DNA of 64,000 nt. It comes from Patiria pectinifera. Taxonomy: Eukaryota; Echinodermata; Asteroidea; Valvatida; Asterinidae. The translations under genes were made by a program, and so were the position numbers. Under the pieces are notes generated by a model that searched no databases, was not told the DNA's origin, and saw only the letters and a list, made by a program, of their open reading frames with translations. The DNA is taken from assembly GCA_029964075.1 (NCBI GenBank), contig CM057147.1, positions 14,467,513 through 14,531,512 on the forward strand, in the 5' to 3' direction. This document shows, piece after piece, positions 20,127-32,600 of this stretch (position 1 is the stretch's first letter; each line of letters opens with the position of its first letter).

Positions 20127-22032
20127 AGTACTCCTAGAACTATGAGGCTCCGCGTAGTGGAGCCTCATACTCATAGAGTTAGAACCCCGCAAAATTGTTG
20201 TCACTTTATGTCAGCACAAAACACTAATTAAGTTCAAAAACGTCCATCCCAACCAAGCTTTTTCCCACAGAACCGCTGCACAGTTTGCCCCTAAACTCCG
20301 TACAACACCTCATGACATACTCACGTTATGTGTACCAAACTAACATCGGTGGATTCTGTCTGTTTTTAGGCCAACATGATAAAAAATATGCCCTTTCCGC
20401 ACTGAGCCAACCTGACACTTGAAACGTGCACGCGCACAGAATGATCGCAGTCATTTTCGGGTTCGATCGCTCGGAGCGCGCCGCGGGGGGTACGTACGTA
20501 CATGCGCATACTATCGTTCCGCTAATAGAATACAGGTCAACTCGTACGCGAACCAACTCGTACGCGACCAACTCGTACGCGGGTCAATTCGTACGCGAAC
20601 TGACTCGTACGCGGACCGACTCGTACGCGGACCGACTCGTACGCGGACCAACTCGTACGCGGACCAACTCGTACGCGTGAGTTTAGACGATTGGTTTAGC
20701 TCACATGGATATGGACAGATGAAATTAGGTTCGGTACGGTAGGTCGGCATAAAATATCTTTTTGTTCACTAGCCAGCCGGGCTACTGGCCCACAGGCATT
20801 TTGATTAACAGATCAGATAATTTAATCCTTTAAAACAGTTGATAATTAGACACAAATTAAAGGGGTTTCCTTTTTGAATTTTATGACTTTTTTTTCTTTC
20901 TGTTCGTTGATCTTTGCCGTATCCCAATAATTTTTCACTCGCACGCCGGCCTGGTTAAGGAATAGTTTGTCTAGCCCCGGCCGCCGCTGTTTTGACAAAC
21001 ATTTGGTTAGCGGGCTATACCGCTAATTTCGAACCCTGATGTGTTATGTGTTATACCTCCATGGTTATACCAAGCATTTCAGTTGTAAATAGAAATTGCT
21101 ACGCCTACGGATGTCCCCGCGTGTCTGCTTTTTAATTGATCAATGGTTGTGAACCACAATGAAAGTTGAGTGACAGGCAGTTGACAAGTCTGATCGATCT
21201 CTTTTGATCTTCTAAACCCGCCGGTTCTTTTAGGACACCGAACCGCGAGAACAGATCCATGGTAGTCCAGAGCGTTGCAATTGGGTCAGTTTGACAATGG
21301 TGACAATTAATTGACTGAGAGGTACATTGATTAAAAAAACACGAAAAATGCAACTGGTACATCGTTGCATTAATATATGGAATTAAATTTGACGTGACAA
21401 GGCTACAGGTATGCACAAAACGATACAACACTCGTCTAACTACAAAAATCAGTTACTTTATTATCATCATTCACGGGTTCACTCCCAATCACACACAACG
21501 GTCACACATTGAACTACGGACTACCCGTCACACTATTCCCAAATTCTTCCCAACCATGCCAACCCAATCCTCGAAACCACTCCTAAAACGGCCCGCGTAC
21601 GAGTTGGTTCGCGTACGAGTTGGTTCGCATACGAGTTGGCTCGCGTACGAGTTGGCACGCGTACAAGTTGGCTCGCGTACGAGTTGTCTCGCGTACGAGT
21701 TGACCAATCCGCGTACGAGTTGACTCGCATACGAGTTGGTTGGCGTACGAGTTGACCTGTTTCCCGCTCCTACACCATACCCCCCACGGCGCACTCCGAG
21801 CGATCGAACCAAAAATCGACAGAATCCACCGATGTTTGTTTGGTGCACATAACGTGAGTATGTCATGAGGTATTGTACAGAGTTTAGGGGCAAACTGTGC
21901 AGCGGTTCTGTGGGAAAAAGCTTGGTTGGGATGGACGTTTTTGTACTTAATTAGTGTTTTGTGCTGACAACAATTTTGCGGGGTTCTAACTCTATCTACG
22001 TGGAGCCTCATAGTTCTAGGACTAGGAGTATA
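20127..22032. mobile_element. Large foldback element with 18-base tandem repeats in its arms
   Basis: The outer arms are inverted copies of about 240 bases, from TACTCCTAGAACTATGAGGC through CCGCAAAATTGTTGTC to the GATCGCTCGGAG phrase. Inside each arm is a tandem array of about 18-base units: ACTCGTACGCGGACCA-type at 20530-20690, and its inverse CGTACGAGTTGG-type at 21590-21755. The core of about 900 bases (20700-21590) has no recognisable gene. The outer arms also occur in the palindrome at 31979-32793, so both belong to one family. Confidence 0.82.
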
Positions 22033-22369
22033 GAGATACCAGTAAATCCTCCAAGGTATGCACAAAAAAAATGCATACCGTACTGTCAGTAATAAATGTG
22101 TAGTCAAAGTATGCCTATTCAGTGGAGCGGTACCGTGCCGGTATTTCCAGCGCTCCACTCAGTAGAGCTAGCAAATTGATAGACACTCAAATTAGTGAAA
22201 ACAACTCTCAAAAAAAAAATTTGGTTACACTTGCAGTTGAATTAATTGTTATTTAATCAAGTGATCTGGAACCGTCGCACTGGCTGTATCGTGTTCTGGT
22301 GTTTGTTCTGGTGTTTGTGAATTTTCGGCAATGCAATGAACACGGAACCAATCCCAACATTGTCATGAT

Positions 22370-23288
22370 GTCACGCCCCAACTATCGCATCGGTCCCAAC
22401 TATAGTTGGGACTGTCCCAACTATAGTGCGGCAGTTGGGTCGGCCCGACTATAGTTAGGACTGGAGTTGCGCCGGATGCTTCATGCTTGATAGATCTTGT
22501 TGGATTAAATGTTCCGCGGCGCTGGCACCGTCATGACCGTGTATTCGTCGTGCATGCATGCCGCAAGGCTGGCCGGTCACGTGGTACTGCCTAGTTGGAT
22601 GAGTTGTCCAGCTGCTGGGTTTTATTATCCAGCAACATTTTTCAAAATTCAAAGATTGCCATGGCCGGCCAACTATAGATGGGCCCCACCCATAGCTAAT
22701 GTCAAAGGTCCCAAGTCGGACATGTAAGCAGAGCTGTAGAGAATGTTTTATAGTCATGATAGTCGTACATCAATGTAAACTATAGTTGGGACTGCCAAAT
22801 AAAAATATTACGGTGGCCCAACTACAGATGGTCCCCACCCACAGATCATTTCATTGGTCCCCAGTAAAGTCAGATGTGTATTAGAGTTGTAGGGAATGTT
22901 TTATAATCGTACAACAATGTACAGTATAGTTGGGACCGCAAAATAAAAAGATTGGGGTGGCCCAACTATAGATTCGCCCCATCAATAGCTAATTTCAGTG
23001 GTCCCCAGTAAAGTCAGACGTGTATCAGAGCTGTAGGGAACGTTTTATGGTTGTACATCAATGTAAACTATAGTTGGGACACGGCAAAATAAAAAGATCG
23101 GAGTGGCCCAACTATAGATGGGCCAGCCCAACAATGGAACTTACAGTTGGGACCGTCCCAACTATAGTTGGGACAGGCCCAACTATAGTTGGGCCAGCCC
23201 AACTGTGGAACTACAGTTGGGACAGACCCAACTATAGTTGGGACAGGCCCAACTATAGTTGGGACCGATGCAATAGTTGGGGCGTGAC
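22370..23288. mobile_element. Element built on the palindrome CCCAACTATAGTTGGGAC
   Basis: Inverted ends GTCACGCCCCAACTAT run into tandem copies of the 18-base perfect palindrome CCCAACTATAGTTGGGAC, one or two at the left (22390-22460) and about six at the right (23150-23270). Between them an internal unit of about 150 bases, with AGAGCTGTAGGGAATGTTTT and AAATAAAAAGAT, repeats three times (about 22670-23110). I see no gene in it. Confidence 0.8.
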
Positions 23289-25229
23289 AATGACATTTGC
23301 ATCATTCATCATGTGCATGATCATGTGTCAGGAAGTACACAAACACAATCATCTCTGATCATGAGGAGGCAAACTTGGAACAAATTTGGAAGTACGATCG
23401 TACTTACCTAAATCATCCATTCTGGGGTGTCTTCTTTCTTCAAGATATCAGCTACAAACACGTGTCTCTCTTCCAGCTTCTACTCGGGTAACGGTGAGTA
23501 ACGGGAGATGTATTTCTTCAGAGAAAGAGATTTATTTCACGGGTTTCTGCGTTTAGTCACGCACTCAAATTACATTTGTGTATTCGGTATGGTACCTGAA
23601 CCCGTAATGAATTTTATTTAGCTTTTTTATCAATCGGAACAAGCACCAGACGAAGCAATTACTTCGGAAACAGGTGGATCACGTGACAGCCACCACAAAC
23701 CAAAACTATGTTTGTTGTTTAAGATCCCAAACTTCTATGTATTTATTTATTTTCATTTAAACCAGTCTAAATTGCTTACTTCATGCATTGAGGACAACGG
23801 AGCTCAGTTCAGTTTCCTTATATTTATTTAATTGAGACGTTTATTGAAGATATTACTGTAATTTACTGTAATTTAATGTAGGAGAAACAATATTTGGATG
23901 CGTGTGGCCGTTCCAAATGTGGGAATGGCATATTAGACTCGTGCAAGTCCACTCATCAGCTTCATTCTTAAATTACACGTAAAACAACAGGTGGCGCTCT
24001 TCTATAAAATAAAGTACCATTCATAAAAACAATTGCCATCAAGTTTCATCCTGAAAAATAGATTCCTTTTTCTAACTTGCCATTTTTCTTCAGCAATACA
24101 AAAAAAAAAAATCACTTTTGAAATGAGACATCGACCAAAATGCACATCTCAAGAAATCCTGAATAACTTGGCATTTGCAAAATGATTCATGGCATTTGCA
24201 AAACAAATCAAAACTGTAAACTAACTTAATAACACAAAACCTTATTTCCCAATGTGCCCTGTTGCCGGCCCTTTTCTGTCTGCTGAAGATAATTAACTAA
24301 ACACACCACTTCATTTTCCAACCTCTATTTCTTAAGTTTCCAGTTAAGGATTGTATCACCTCAGGGGTGGATCTAGCTTTCAGGAAAAGTAGGGGGGTTG
24401 ATATAAAGGACGGCAGGCGGGGGGTTGAGTCTAAAGAGGGGTCGGGCATGCTCCAATATTTTTGAAATCTATGATGCTTTATCCTGCATTCCAAGGCAAT
24501 TTCAGAATAAATTTAGGAACTTCAGCATTTCATTTATTATTTTTGGCCCCATGCTAGTTTCATAACATTAGTCAGCGCCTGAAAGGGGGGGAACCCCACC
24601 CCTTCAACCCCCCACCCGTTAGGACCGCTATTCAACAACCTTTTGTCAAAAAAATAAACCTGTACGTCTTTCCTTTGTTACTGCACGTTTCTTGTTAATG
24701 TTTGTGATGTGAGTTGTAATGAGGAAATGAACAGATTATTTCCAAAACGCGATATTTCCATTTGAAACAAAACAAAGTGAAACATTTACACTTTATCAAA
24801 TTTTAAAGAATAAAACCAACAAAACAGCTGTTTCTAAACTTCATATTTTGCTTTATATCATCTTCTTAAATTGTGTTAAACTGCATGAAACCCGTCCAAA
24901 ATGACTTTGGGCAGCCAAGAGATAGCCAGATTCTAAAAGGGAACAAAATGGCGTTTATTAAGTTTTGGAATAAAAACTCTTCAAATTGGCTTGATTACAA
25001 CTCTGCTGCCATTGCTCAAACTCTATTTCAATCACCATAAATACGTTTGATTTGGTAGATGTTAGGTTAAACAGTTTGAACAACTCTTTACAAAAGTTGA
25101 GCCAATAGATTATTGCTGATGATTCAAAAATGTGAAAAATCTAACGTCCTTGGCTGTGATAAAACAATTTGCTTTTTATGCTATAAAAAATATATAGGTT
25201 TACAGGCATTCTTGATTCTTTGTAAATAT
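23289..25229. other. Gene-free stretch
   Basis: This is AT-rich sequence. I find no exon with conserved protein similarity and no clear complete transposon. Short low-complexity runs occur at 24110 (A-rich) and 24560-24620 (C-rich). Confidence 0.5.
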
Positions 25230-25417
25230 AAAGTTAAAGGTAAATATAAAGTTAAAGGTACACAGGATCATTTGCTTTTTTTCTTCACCTATTTTGTTTG
25301 AAGCAACAAAATTGCTAAAAATCTGACGAAGGGTGCATAACAACTAACTTGACATTTCAACTCAGTGGATACATTTTGAGAAAAAACAGAAAACATATGC
25401 ACAATTTTCAGGGTCTC

Positions 25418-25608
25418 TTAACCCCTTAACGCCGGTATTGTTTGGCGTAGAACAGCTGGATTTTAAGTGGAATGTGTACATGCAGGCATTCAACCGTTGT
25501 CTATGAATGAATGCGGCTATCCAGCAGGAATGCGGCTATAGCAGTCCCAAGGTTTATCGGCGTTCATAGAGCTGCATCTATAGCCGTCACCCAGCGTCAA
25601 GCGGTTAA
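25418..25608. mobile_element. Small TTAA-bounded MITE
   Basis: It is bounded by TTAA with inverted ends TTAACCCCTTAACGCCGG and TTAACCGCTTGACGCTGG. The interior has GAATGCGGCTAT twice and the matching ATAGCC inverted. It belongs to a family other than the CCCTAAC one. Confidence 0.65.
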
Positions 25609-25823
25609 CTGATTCCATTGCTAACCGCACATAAAGAACTGTGCCTGCAGGCACACTTTTTTTAAATCGCCTTTAATTATTGTTTTCTTCCGGATGACGA
25701 CCGTTTCGGGCGAAATAATTTCACAGGGTATTTAGTACCAGTCCTATCTTCACTTTGAGCGTGGATTTTCTCGTTAAATAGGTAGGTACATTTCCGGGTA
25801 ACTGCAACTGTTCCTGTGTGCCT

Positions 25824-26245
25824 TTAACCCTAACCTTTCGAAATCCTCGAAAATCCTCTTTGCAAAATGGAGGATTTTGCAGGATTGAGGCTACATGTAT
25901 ATGGCAAAAGTATGTGGCTGATTTTTGAGGATGCACTGTGTACAGGTCTTAGGCAGGACCTTGTCTTGTTTGTGCTCAGCCATGCACAAATTTAGGCCTA
26001 GATTATACTTGAAATCCCCCGCAATTCTCCAGGATGTCACTGGCTCTGCCTCAACGTATTGACAGCGGTTGCTGGCGGATTTTGCAGGATTGAGGCAGTG
26101 GTCACCTCTCCAAGGACCACATTCAAGAAATAATGGATGATTTTGGAGGACTGAGGCTGTATGCCATTTTTACATGGTGGCAGTTGGAGGATTTTGCAGG
26201 ATTGAGGTTGCATCCCAGCAAAAATGCCTAGGGAGTTAGGGTTAA
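25824..26245. mobile_element. TTAA-bounded MITE, piggyBac-like
   Basis: The ends are TTAACCCTAACC on the left and, inverted, TTAACCCTAACTCCCTAGG on the right. The interior is rich in TTTTGCAGGATTGAGGC. The element at 48509-48942 is an inverted copy almost throughout. It lies 117 bases beyond the NIF3L1 stop codon. Confidence 0.75.
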
Positions 26246-26361
26246 TGCAACATCCTTTTGTTAAATATTTTAGAAAATTTGTGATTGAATTTTGAAATTA
26301 TTTTGGGTTTAAAAAAACATGAAATGCTTATTAGGAAATATGAATAGACCGATGAGGCTTT

Positions 26362-26630
26362 TTACACCACATTCAGGGGGTCAGCATCGACCTCCGAAAC
26401 AATGACATTTACTGTCCCATTCAGCATGTCAGCCAGCTTGGCCTTGAGGACCTGAAGATATCCACGTTCCGTGTTGCTGTGGTTGCAGAGGATTACACTG
26501 GTCCCCCTGGCCACAGCAGCCAGGATGTCATGATGTGACATCTCCCCTGTGAGGTACACGTCGGCTGGTACCCCGGCCAGGACACTGGCCCCTGAACCAG
26601 CACAAATGGCGACAGTCTTGACTTCAGAGT
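26362..26630 (-). CDS. NIF3L1: NIF3L1 exon 5 (stop codon)
   Basis: Acceptor GTTTCAG|AC (completing Asp after exon 4). It encodes SEVKTVAICAGSGASVLAG, YLTGEMSHHD, CNHSNTERGY and the C-terminus VSEVDADPLNVV followed by TAA. The human end is LSETDRDPLQVV, so the stop is correct. Confidence 0.96.
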
Positions 26631-29600
26631 CTGAAACATTACAAAGAAATGGGATACAAACTAGTAAAGGGTCATAAAGTGAATTTTTCTTATTTGACTA
26701 CCCTTTTTGGTTATTGAAAAGTGCACTTCTTTAAACATTTATAATTTTCCATGTTTTTCTGGACAAGAGCGACGTTGCTGTGATGTCATTTCAGGAAGAC
26801 ACTTCTCAGTTTAGTGGTTTTCTGTTCAAATTGTGAATGCAAAAATTTGCTTATTGAAAATATTTGTGACAAAAGTTAGCTCATTCACTTACTGCCATGT
26901 GCTGACACAACAACAAATTATCAAAGAAAAACAAACAATTTACGTCAGCGAAATATCCCAAAATCTGGCAACTTTTGGTGCTGAGATAGCTGTAACATTG
27001 AGGTTTCTCCTAAAATGACATCAATTAAATTGAGTAATTAAATTCGCTTTAGCATAAAAACCAAAAAGGCACCAAAATACCCCTGAACATGGTAAAACGA
27101 AAATTGAAAATAGGGTAAAATGGACACAAAGGTGCATTTCCAAGGATTGCATTAAAAAATGACATCGCATCGGCCCATTAAACAAAGTTTTGACCAAGTT
27201 CAAACTATTACAAAGGACAATAAATTACTAGCTTATTTGAAAAAAAAATGTTTTGGATCATACCTTGTGTTTTCTGGCTTCCCAAAGCTAACTGCACGTG
27301 TTGCAGCCCAAGATGGTCCTTGACACGCTGTATCACTGTTGCTATGGAAACTGGAGTTTTCAGCTTACACGTTCTTCCAGTGCCAGTGCCTGGTGTTGGA
27401 AGCTGGAAAAAAAAAATTATCACTAAATTTCAAAAAAATTATAAGGATATTGTACAATAGACAAAATTGCGGGGTAACACCATGTGGAAAGAAATTTCTT
27501 CTTGGAAGAAGTGTGGTTCTGAAAAGAACCGGTTGGTTGAGTGTAGAACTCGACGTTTCGGACAGTGTGCTCTGTTTGTCTTCAGGAGGGTGAGGACGGA
27601 CAGAGCACACGTCGAGTTTCTACACTTAACCAACCGGTTCTTTTCAGAACCACACTTCTTCCAAGAAGAGCTTTCTTTCCACATGGCGTTACCCGCAATT
27701 TTGTCTATTTTATGTCATCCGCCGTGCAAAGCTTCAAGTCATATAATAGGATATTGTAAATCAAAATGGATCATTATCACATCCTGACTCCTTGGAATTT
27801 TTCTTAACTTTTCTAATCCACCAAATTTAAACACTGCGTGTGGAGTAACTTAGTGGCATATTCTTTGTTCTTAGAATGATTTTTGTTTCATTGGCCCTGT
27901 GTCGAGTAAAGTAGGCAGCAGAGGCAGAATTTGAAACATACTTGTAATCCATACTTTTCCAGTTCAGGAAGTTGTAATGTTTGTGAAATGTTCATTGTTT
28001 TTTTATAACAAAAAATATATAATAAATCTCCTCTGAATTTTAAGGAAAAATCTACCTTAAAAAAACCCCCAGATTTGCTCTAAAATGCACCAGATAGCTT
28101 CTAAAGTTTAACATTTTTCGGGGCCCTAAAGCGGGCCCTGACCCCACGCCATGGCTTCGCAAGTTGTTGATGAATCACGACAAAATTTCCCCCAAATTCT
28201 CGCTCTCAGCTCTTACTCAAAGTTGGCAGCCCTGCAAGACGCATCTTGAACAAAGAGAAATGACAGAAGTGGGACATGAACCTGTAACCTCCAAAAACAA
28301 ACTACCGGCACTCTACCAATTGAACATGAGCCAATGTTGGCCTTCTCCACTTTTTATCAATATCTTCCATTTTGTGGGGTATTAGTATTTACTGGAAAAC
28401 TCTGGAAACACCAAAGAAAAAAACCTGGAAAACACTGGAAAATACCGGAAAACAACCGGAAAACACCGGAAAACAACCGGAAAACACCTGAAATCAACAG
28501 GAAAACAGTGGTTGATGTGTGGTGATTTCCAGTTGATTTCTGGTGGTTTTCCTGTTGATTTCCAGTGTTTTCCGATAGTACATAGTAATTTCGTAGGTCC
28601 AAGTACGCGTACTTGTACTCGGAGGTCCTCGTACTCGAAGGTCAAAGTACATAGTAATGCCGATTTCGTGGGCAGTTTTTGAAGCACTCGTACTTATACT
28701 CGTAGGTCCAAGTACGCGTACTTGTACTCGGAGGTCCTCGTACTCGAAGGTCAAAGTACAAAGTAATGCCGATTTCATGGGCAGTTTTTGAAGCACTCAC
28801 TTTTTCCAGTTTTGTGATTTGGACTGTCTCCTTAATCTCCGGAGATGGTTCTATACTTTTCATGATGGACAGCAGGCCTTGTTCATTGCAACAATGTACC
28901 ACCTGAAGCCTGTAAACGAAGAAAACGGATTATCACACTAGTACTCGAGTATCAAAATACTCGGGACTCAAATTCACAGTACTCGTACTCAAGGAAGTGA
29001 AGTACTTGGACTTGAATATTCGATATTGTACTTGATCATAATAGCACTTGTACTCGATTATAAGGATTCAGGGAAAAATCTATTCAGCTGTGTTGGTCTT
29101 GAGTACTCCAAGTACTCGAAGGTCCAAGTACTCATACTTGTACTCGAAGGTCCAAGTACTCATACTTGGAGGTCCAAGTACTCGTACTTGTACTCGAAGG
29201 TCCAAGTATTCGTACTTATAATTGAAGGTCGAAGCTCGGAGATCCAAGTACTCGTACTCGAAGGTCTAAGTACTTATACTTCTGTTTGAAGGTCCAAGTA
29301 CTCGTACTCAAAGGTCTAAGTACTCGTACTTGTACTCAAAGGTCCAAGTACTCTCACTTGTACTCAAAGGTCCAAGTACGAGTACTCGTACTCGAAGGTC
29401 TAAGTGCTAGTACTTCTATTCGAAGGTCCAAGTACTTGTACTCAAATGTCCAAGTACTCGTACTTGTACTCGGAAGTCCAAGTACTTGTACTCGAAGGTC
29501 CAAGTACTCGTACTCGAAGGTCCAAGTAGCCCTACTTGTACTCGAAGGTCAAAGTACTCGTACTTGAACTCGGAGGTCCAAGTACTTGTATTCCAAGGTC

Positions 29601-32600
29601 CAAGTAATCGTACTTGTACTAGAAGGTCCAAGTACTCAAACTCAAAGGTCCAAGTACTCGTACTTGTACTCGAAGGTGCAAGTACTCGTACTCGAAGGTC
29701 CAAGTACTCGTACTTGTACTCGAAGGTGCAAGTACTCGTACTCGAAGGTCCAAGTACTAGTACTCGAAGGTCCAAGTACTCGTACTTGTACTCACAGGTC
29801 CATGTACTTGTACTCGCAGGTCCAAGTACTTGTACTCCCAGGTCCAAGTACTTGTACTCGCAGGTCCAAGTACTCGTACTTGTACTAGAAGGTCCAAGTA
29901 CTTGTACTCGAAGGTCCAAGTACTCGTACTCGAAGGTCCAAGTACTCGTACTCATGTACTAGGTGGTCCAAGTACTCGTACTCGGAGGTCCAGTTACTCG
30001 GACTCGGCTTTACAAATCTTGTACTTAAAGGTCCAAGTACTTTGACTTGAATACCTGTACTCGAACCCAAAGGTCAAAGTACTAGTATTTGAGTGGTACT
30101 CAATACCTAAGTACTCGGCAGTACCTGACACTCGGATAAGAGTACTCGCCTACATTGTACAACATTGTCAATTTGCAACTCCAGTCACAAGTTACAGGGG
30201 ATAAACAATAACGGACGGACCTGTGTGGACCAAAACACTCCAACGGCATTTCTGAAATTTACCCATTCTCAGTTGGTGTACTTGTGCCTTGGGAGACAGA
30301 TGTACCCAAACCAAGTGGAAGCGACAGACTGCTTGTACCAGGCACCACATACTCTATCCTGTGAGTCAATCCACTGTCTGATGGCTTCTGTGATGTCTTC
30401 ATGGGCTCCACATTGCAAGGACCTGCTTGCAAAATAATCAAAACAAATTTCGACAAAATGCCAATGTTAAATGATTGGCTTAATTCAGACAAGCAGACGA
30501 ACTTTGATAGAAAAAGATAATTAATTTCTCTTCCAAATAAGGATCTTAATTAACTCTGGCTCGTCATGCTCTTTTGATGTAACCCCGATAAATTACTTTC
30601 TGCTGATTTTGGAGCATGAGTTATTTAAAGTTATGAACTTTGGATCATTTCGTGTCAAATCACCTCCCCCCCCCAAAAAAATGAAAGTTTACACCCCACC
30701 CCTTTCAAATTGGTTCATATTTGGTATATGGGGTAATTTAGGCTGAAAAAGCTGAAATTTTCAGTTTTAGTGCATCTGATGAACAGTTTTCGCACTACCA
30801 CCCACCATTGTTTGGCAGTTTTGGTCAAAATGGGTGTGGCTACCAATTTTCAAATGAACATATTTCCATAACCATATTTCCAAATTTGTTAATCTTGGTT
30901 TCTTTGGAAAGGTAACATCATAAGGAATCCAAATTTACCATTACTTTTCATGTCAGAGTACTTTGAAGTATGATGACCTTTTGACCTATACTTTGAACTT
31001 GAATTTGACCTTGTGGATCAAGTGAACTTGAGACAAACTTTGATGAAAATTTCTTACGATGTTACCTCTCGAAAGAAACCAAGATCAACAAATTTGGCCC
31101 ACAGGTTATGGAAATATGGTCATTTGAAAATTGGTGGCCACGCCCATTTTGACTAAAATTGCCAAACAATGGTGGGTGGTAGCATGAAAACCGTTCATGG
31201 GATGGCGCTAAAACTTAAAATTTCAGCTTTTTCAGCCTAAAATGGCCCCATATACCAAATATGAACAATATTGAAGGGGGTGGGGTTTAACCCATTATGT
31301 GATTTGGCACGGAATGACCCCTTTATCACACAAAATCAAAATTACTGATATCAGTATCAGCCATGGCAGCTACCTGCTCCTTATTCCAATAGTAAAATGT
31401 GTATTAATCTAATTACAATAGTGGTAAACGTGTATCAATCTTTGTTAAAAAGTATAAAGTTTATATAAGACCATACATGTCGAATGCAAAGTTTAATAGG
31501 TTTTTGTTTTCAAAAAGAGTTTTGTTCAAGAATGTGTTGCCTGGGGAAAATCCATATGGAATCTGTCAGCACCACAGCACAGCATCGGACCAGTAACTGG
31601 TGCGCTAGAACTCCTTTTTTTCAAATTTTGTGTTTGGTCAGTCGTAATAAAAAAAGGATTTTCTAACATGTCTAACTTCTAGCGTCCCAGTTACTGGGTC
31701 AGCACAACTGCAGAATAACCCGTTGCTCATCTATCCCACCTCGTAGGCTATGCGGATACAGAGTCACGCTTGACTGTTTATCCAAAATACACGTGCACTT
31801 CCCACTATATCCACGTAGCCATTCCAGGGGAACATCTTTGGACTTAAGACTTTTTCCGAGCTCCTTCGAACGCGTAGCCACTGAATTTTAGGGGTGATCT
31901 TTGAGTGGCGGGGTATTCTGCAGTTACTCCACTGGGTCTACAGCACTATAAACTTGTCTAGTCCGAGTACGCAATGGCATAGCCCCACTAGTGGGGCCGC
32001 GGTATGCTGCGCTGAGGTTCAGCGCAGCATACCGCGGCTACTCCTAGAACAATGAGGCTCCACGTAGTGGAGCCTCGTAGATCAAGAAGCCCGCAAAATT
32101 GCCTGCAGCACAAAACACTAATAAAGTACAAAAACGTCCATCAAAATGGAGACATTTCACACAGAACCGCTGCACAGTTTGCCCCTATACTCCGTACTTT
32201 ATCTCTTGACATACTCACGTATCAAGCGCAGAACTAACATAGGTGGATTCTGTCGGTTTTTAGGCCAAAATGATGAAAAATATGCCCTTTCCGCACTGAG
32301 CCAACCTGACACTTGAAACGTGCACGCATATGATCGAGCGATGATTTTCGGTTCGCTCGGAGCGCGCCGCGGGGGGTACGGTACAAGCGAAATGATAGTA
32401 TGTGCATGCGTATAAGTGCATGTACCGTACCCCCCGCAGCGCGCTCTGAGCGAACCGAAAATCATCGCTCGATCATGTGCCTGCACGTTTCAAGTGTCAG
32501 GTTGGCTCAGTGCGGAAAGGGCATATTTTTCATCATTTTGGCCTAAAAACCGACAGAATCCACCTATGTTAGTTCTGCGCATGATACGTGAGTATGTCAA

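Noticed and set aside
20419..21893. Open frames with repeated RTRTNSYADQLV-like text
   Set aside because: They are translations of the 18-base tandem units in the foldback arms, in several frames at once. No start context or homology supports a gene.
24370..24620. Possible exon around the C- and G-rich runs
   Set aside because: No splice-compatible frame with recognisable sequence was found.
29416..29962. Long open frames on both strands (158-179 codons) in the AGTAC array
   Set aside because: The translations repeat the same short peptide text set by the minisatellite and are open only because the unit lacks stops. They lie in a NIF3L1 intron.
28931..30130. CRISPR-like array
   Set aside because: Unit length varies, spacers are not unique, the repeat grades into the spacer, and the setting is an animal intron.
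30298..30422. Alternative frame reading HEDITEAIRQWIDSQ in NIF3L1 exon 2
   Set aside because: It looks protein-like but breaks the splice phases on both sides, and the other frame carries the conserved THRIEY block.
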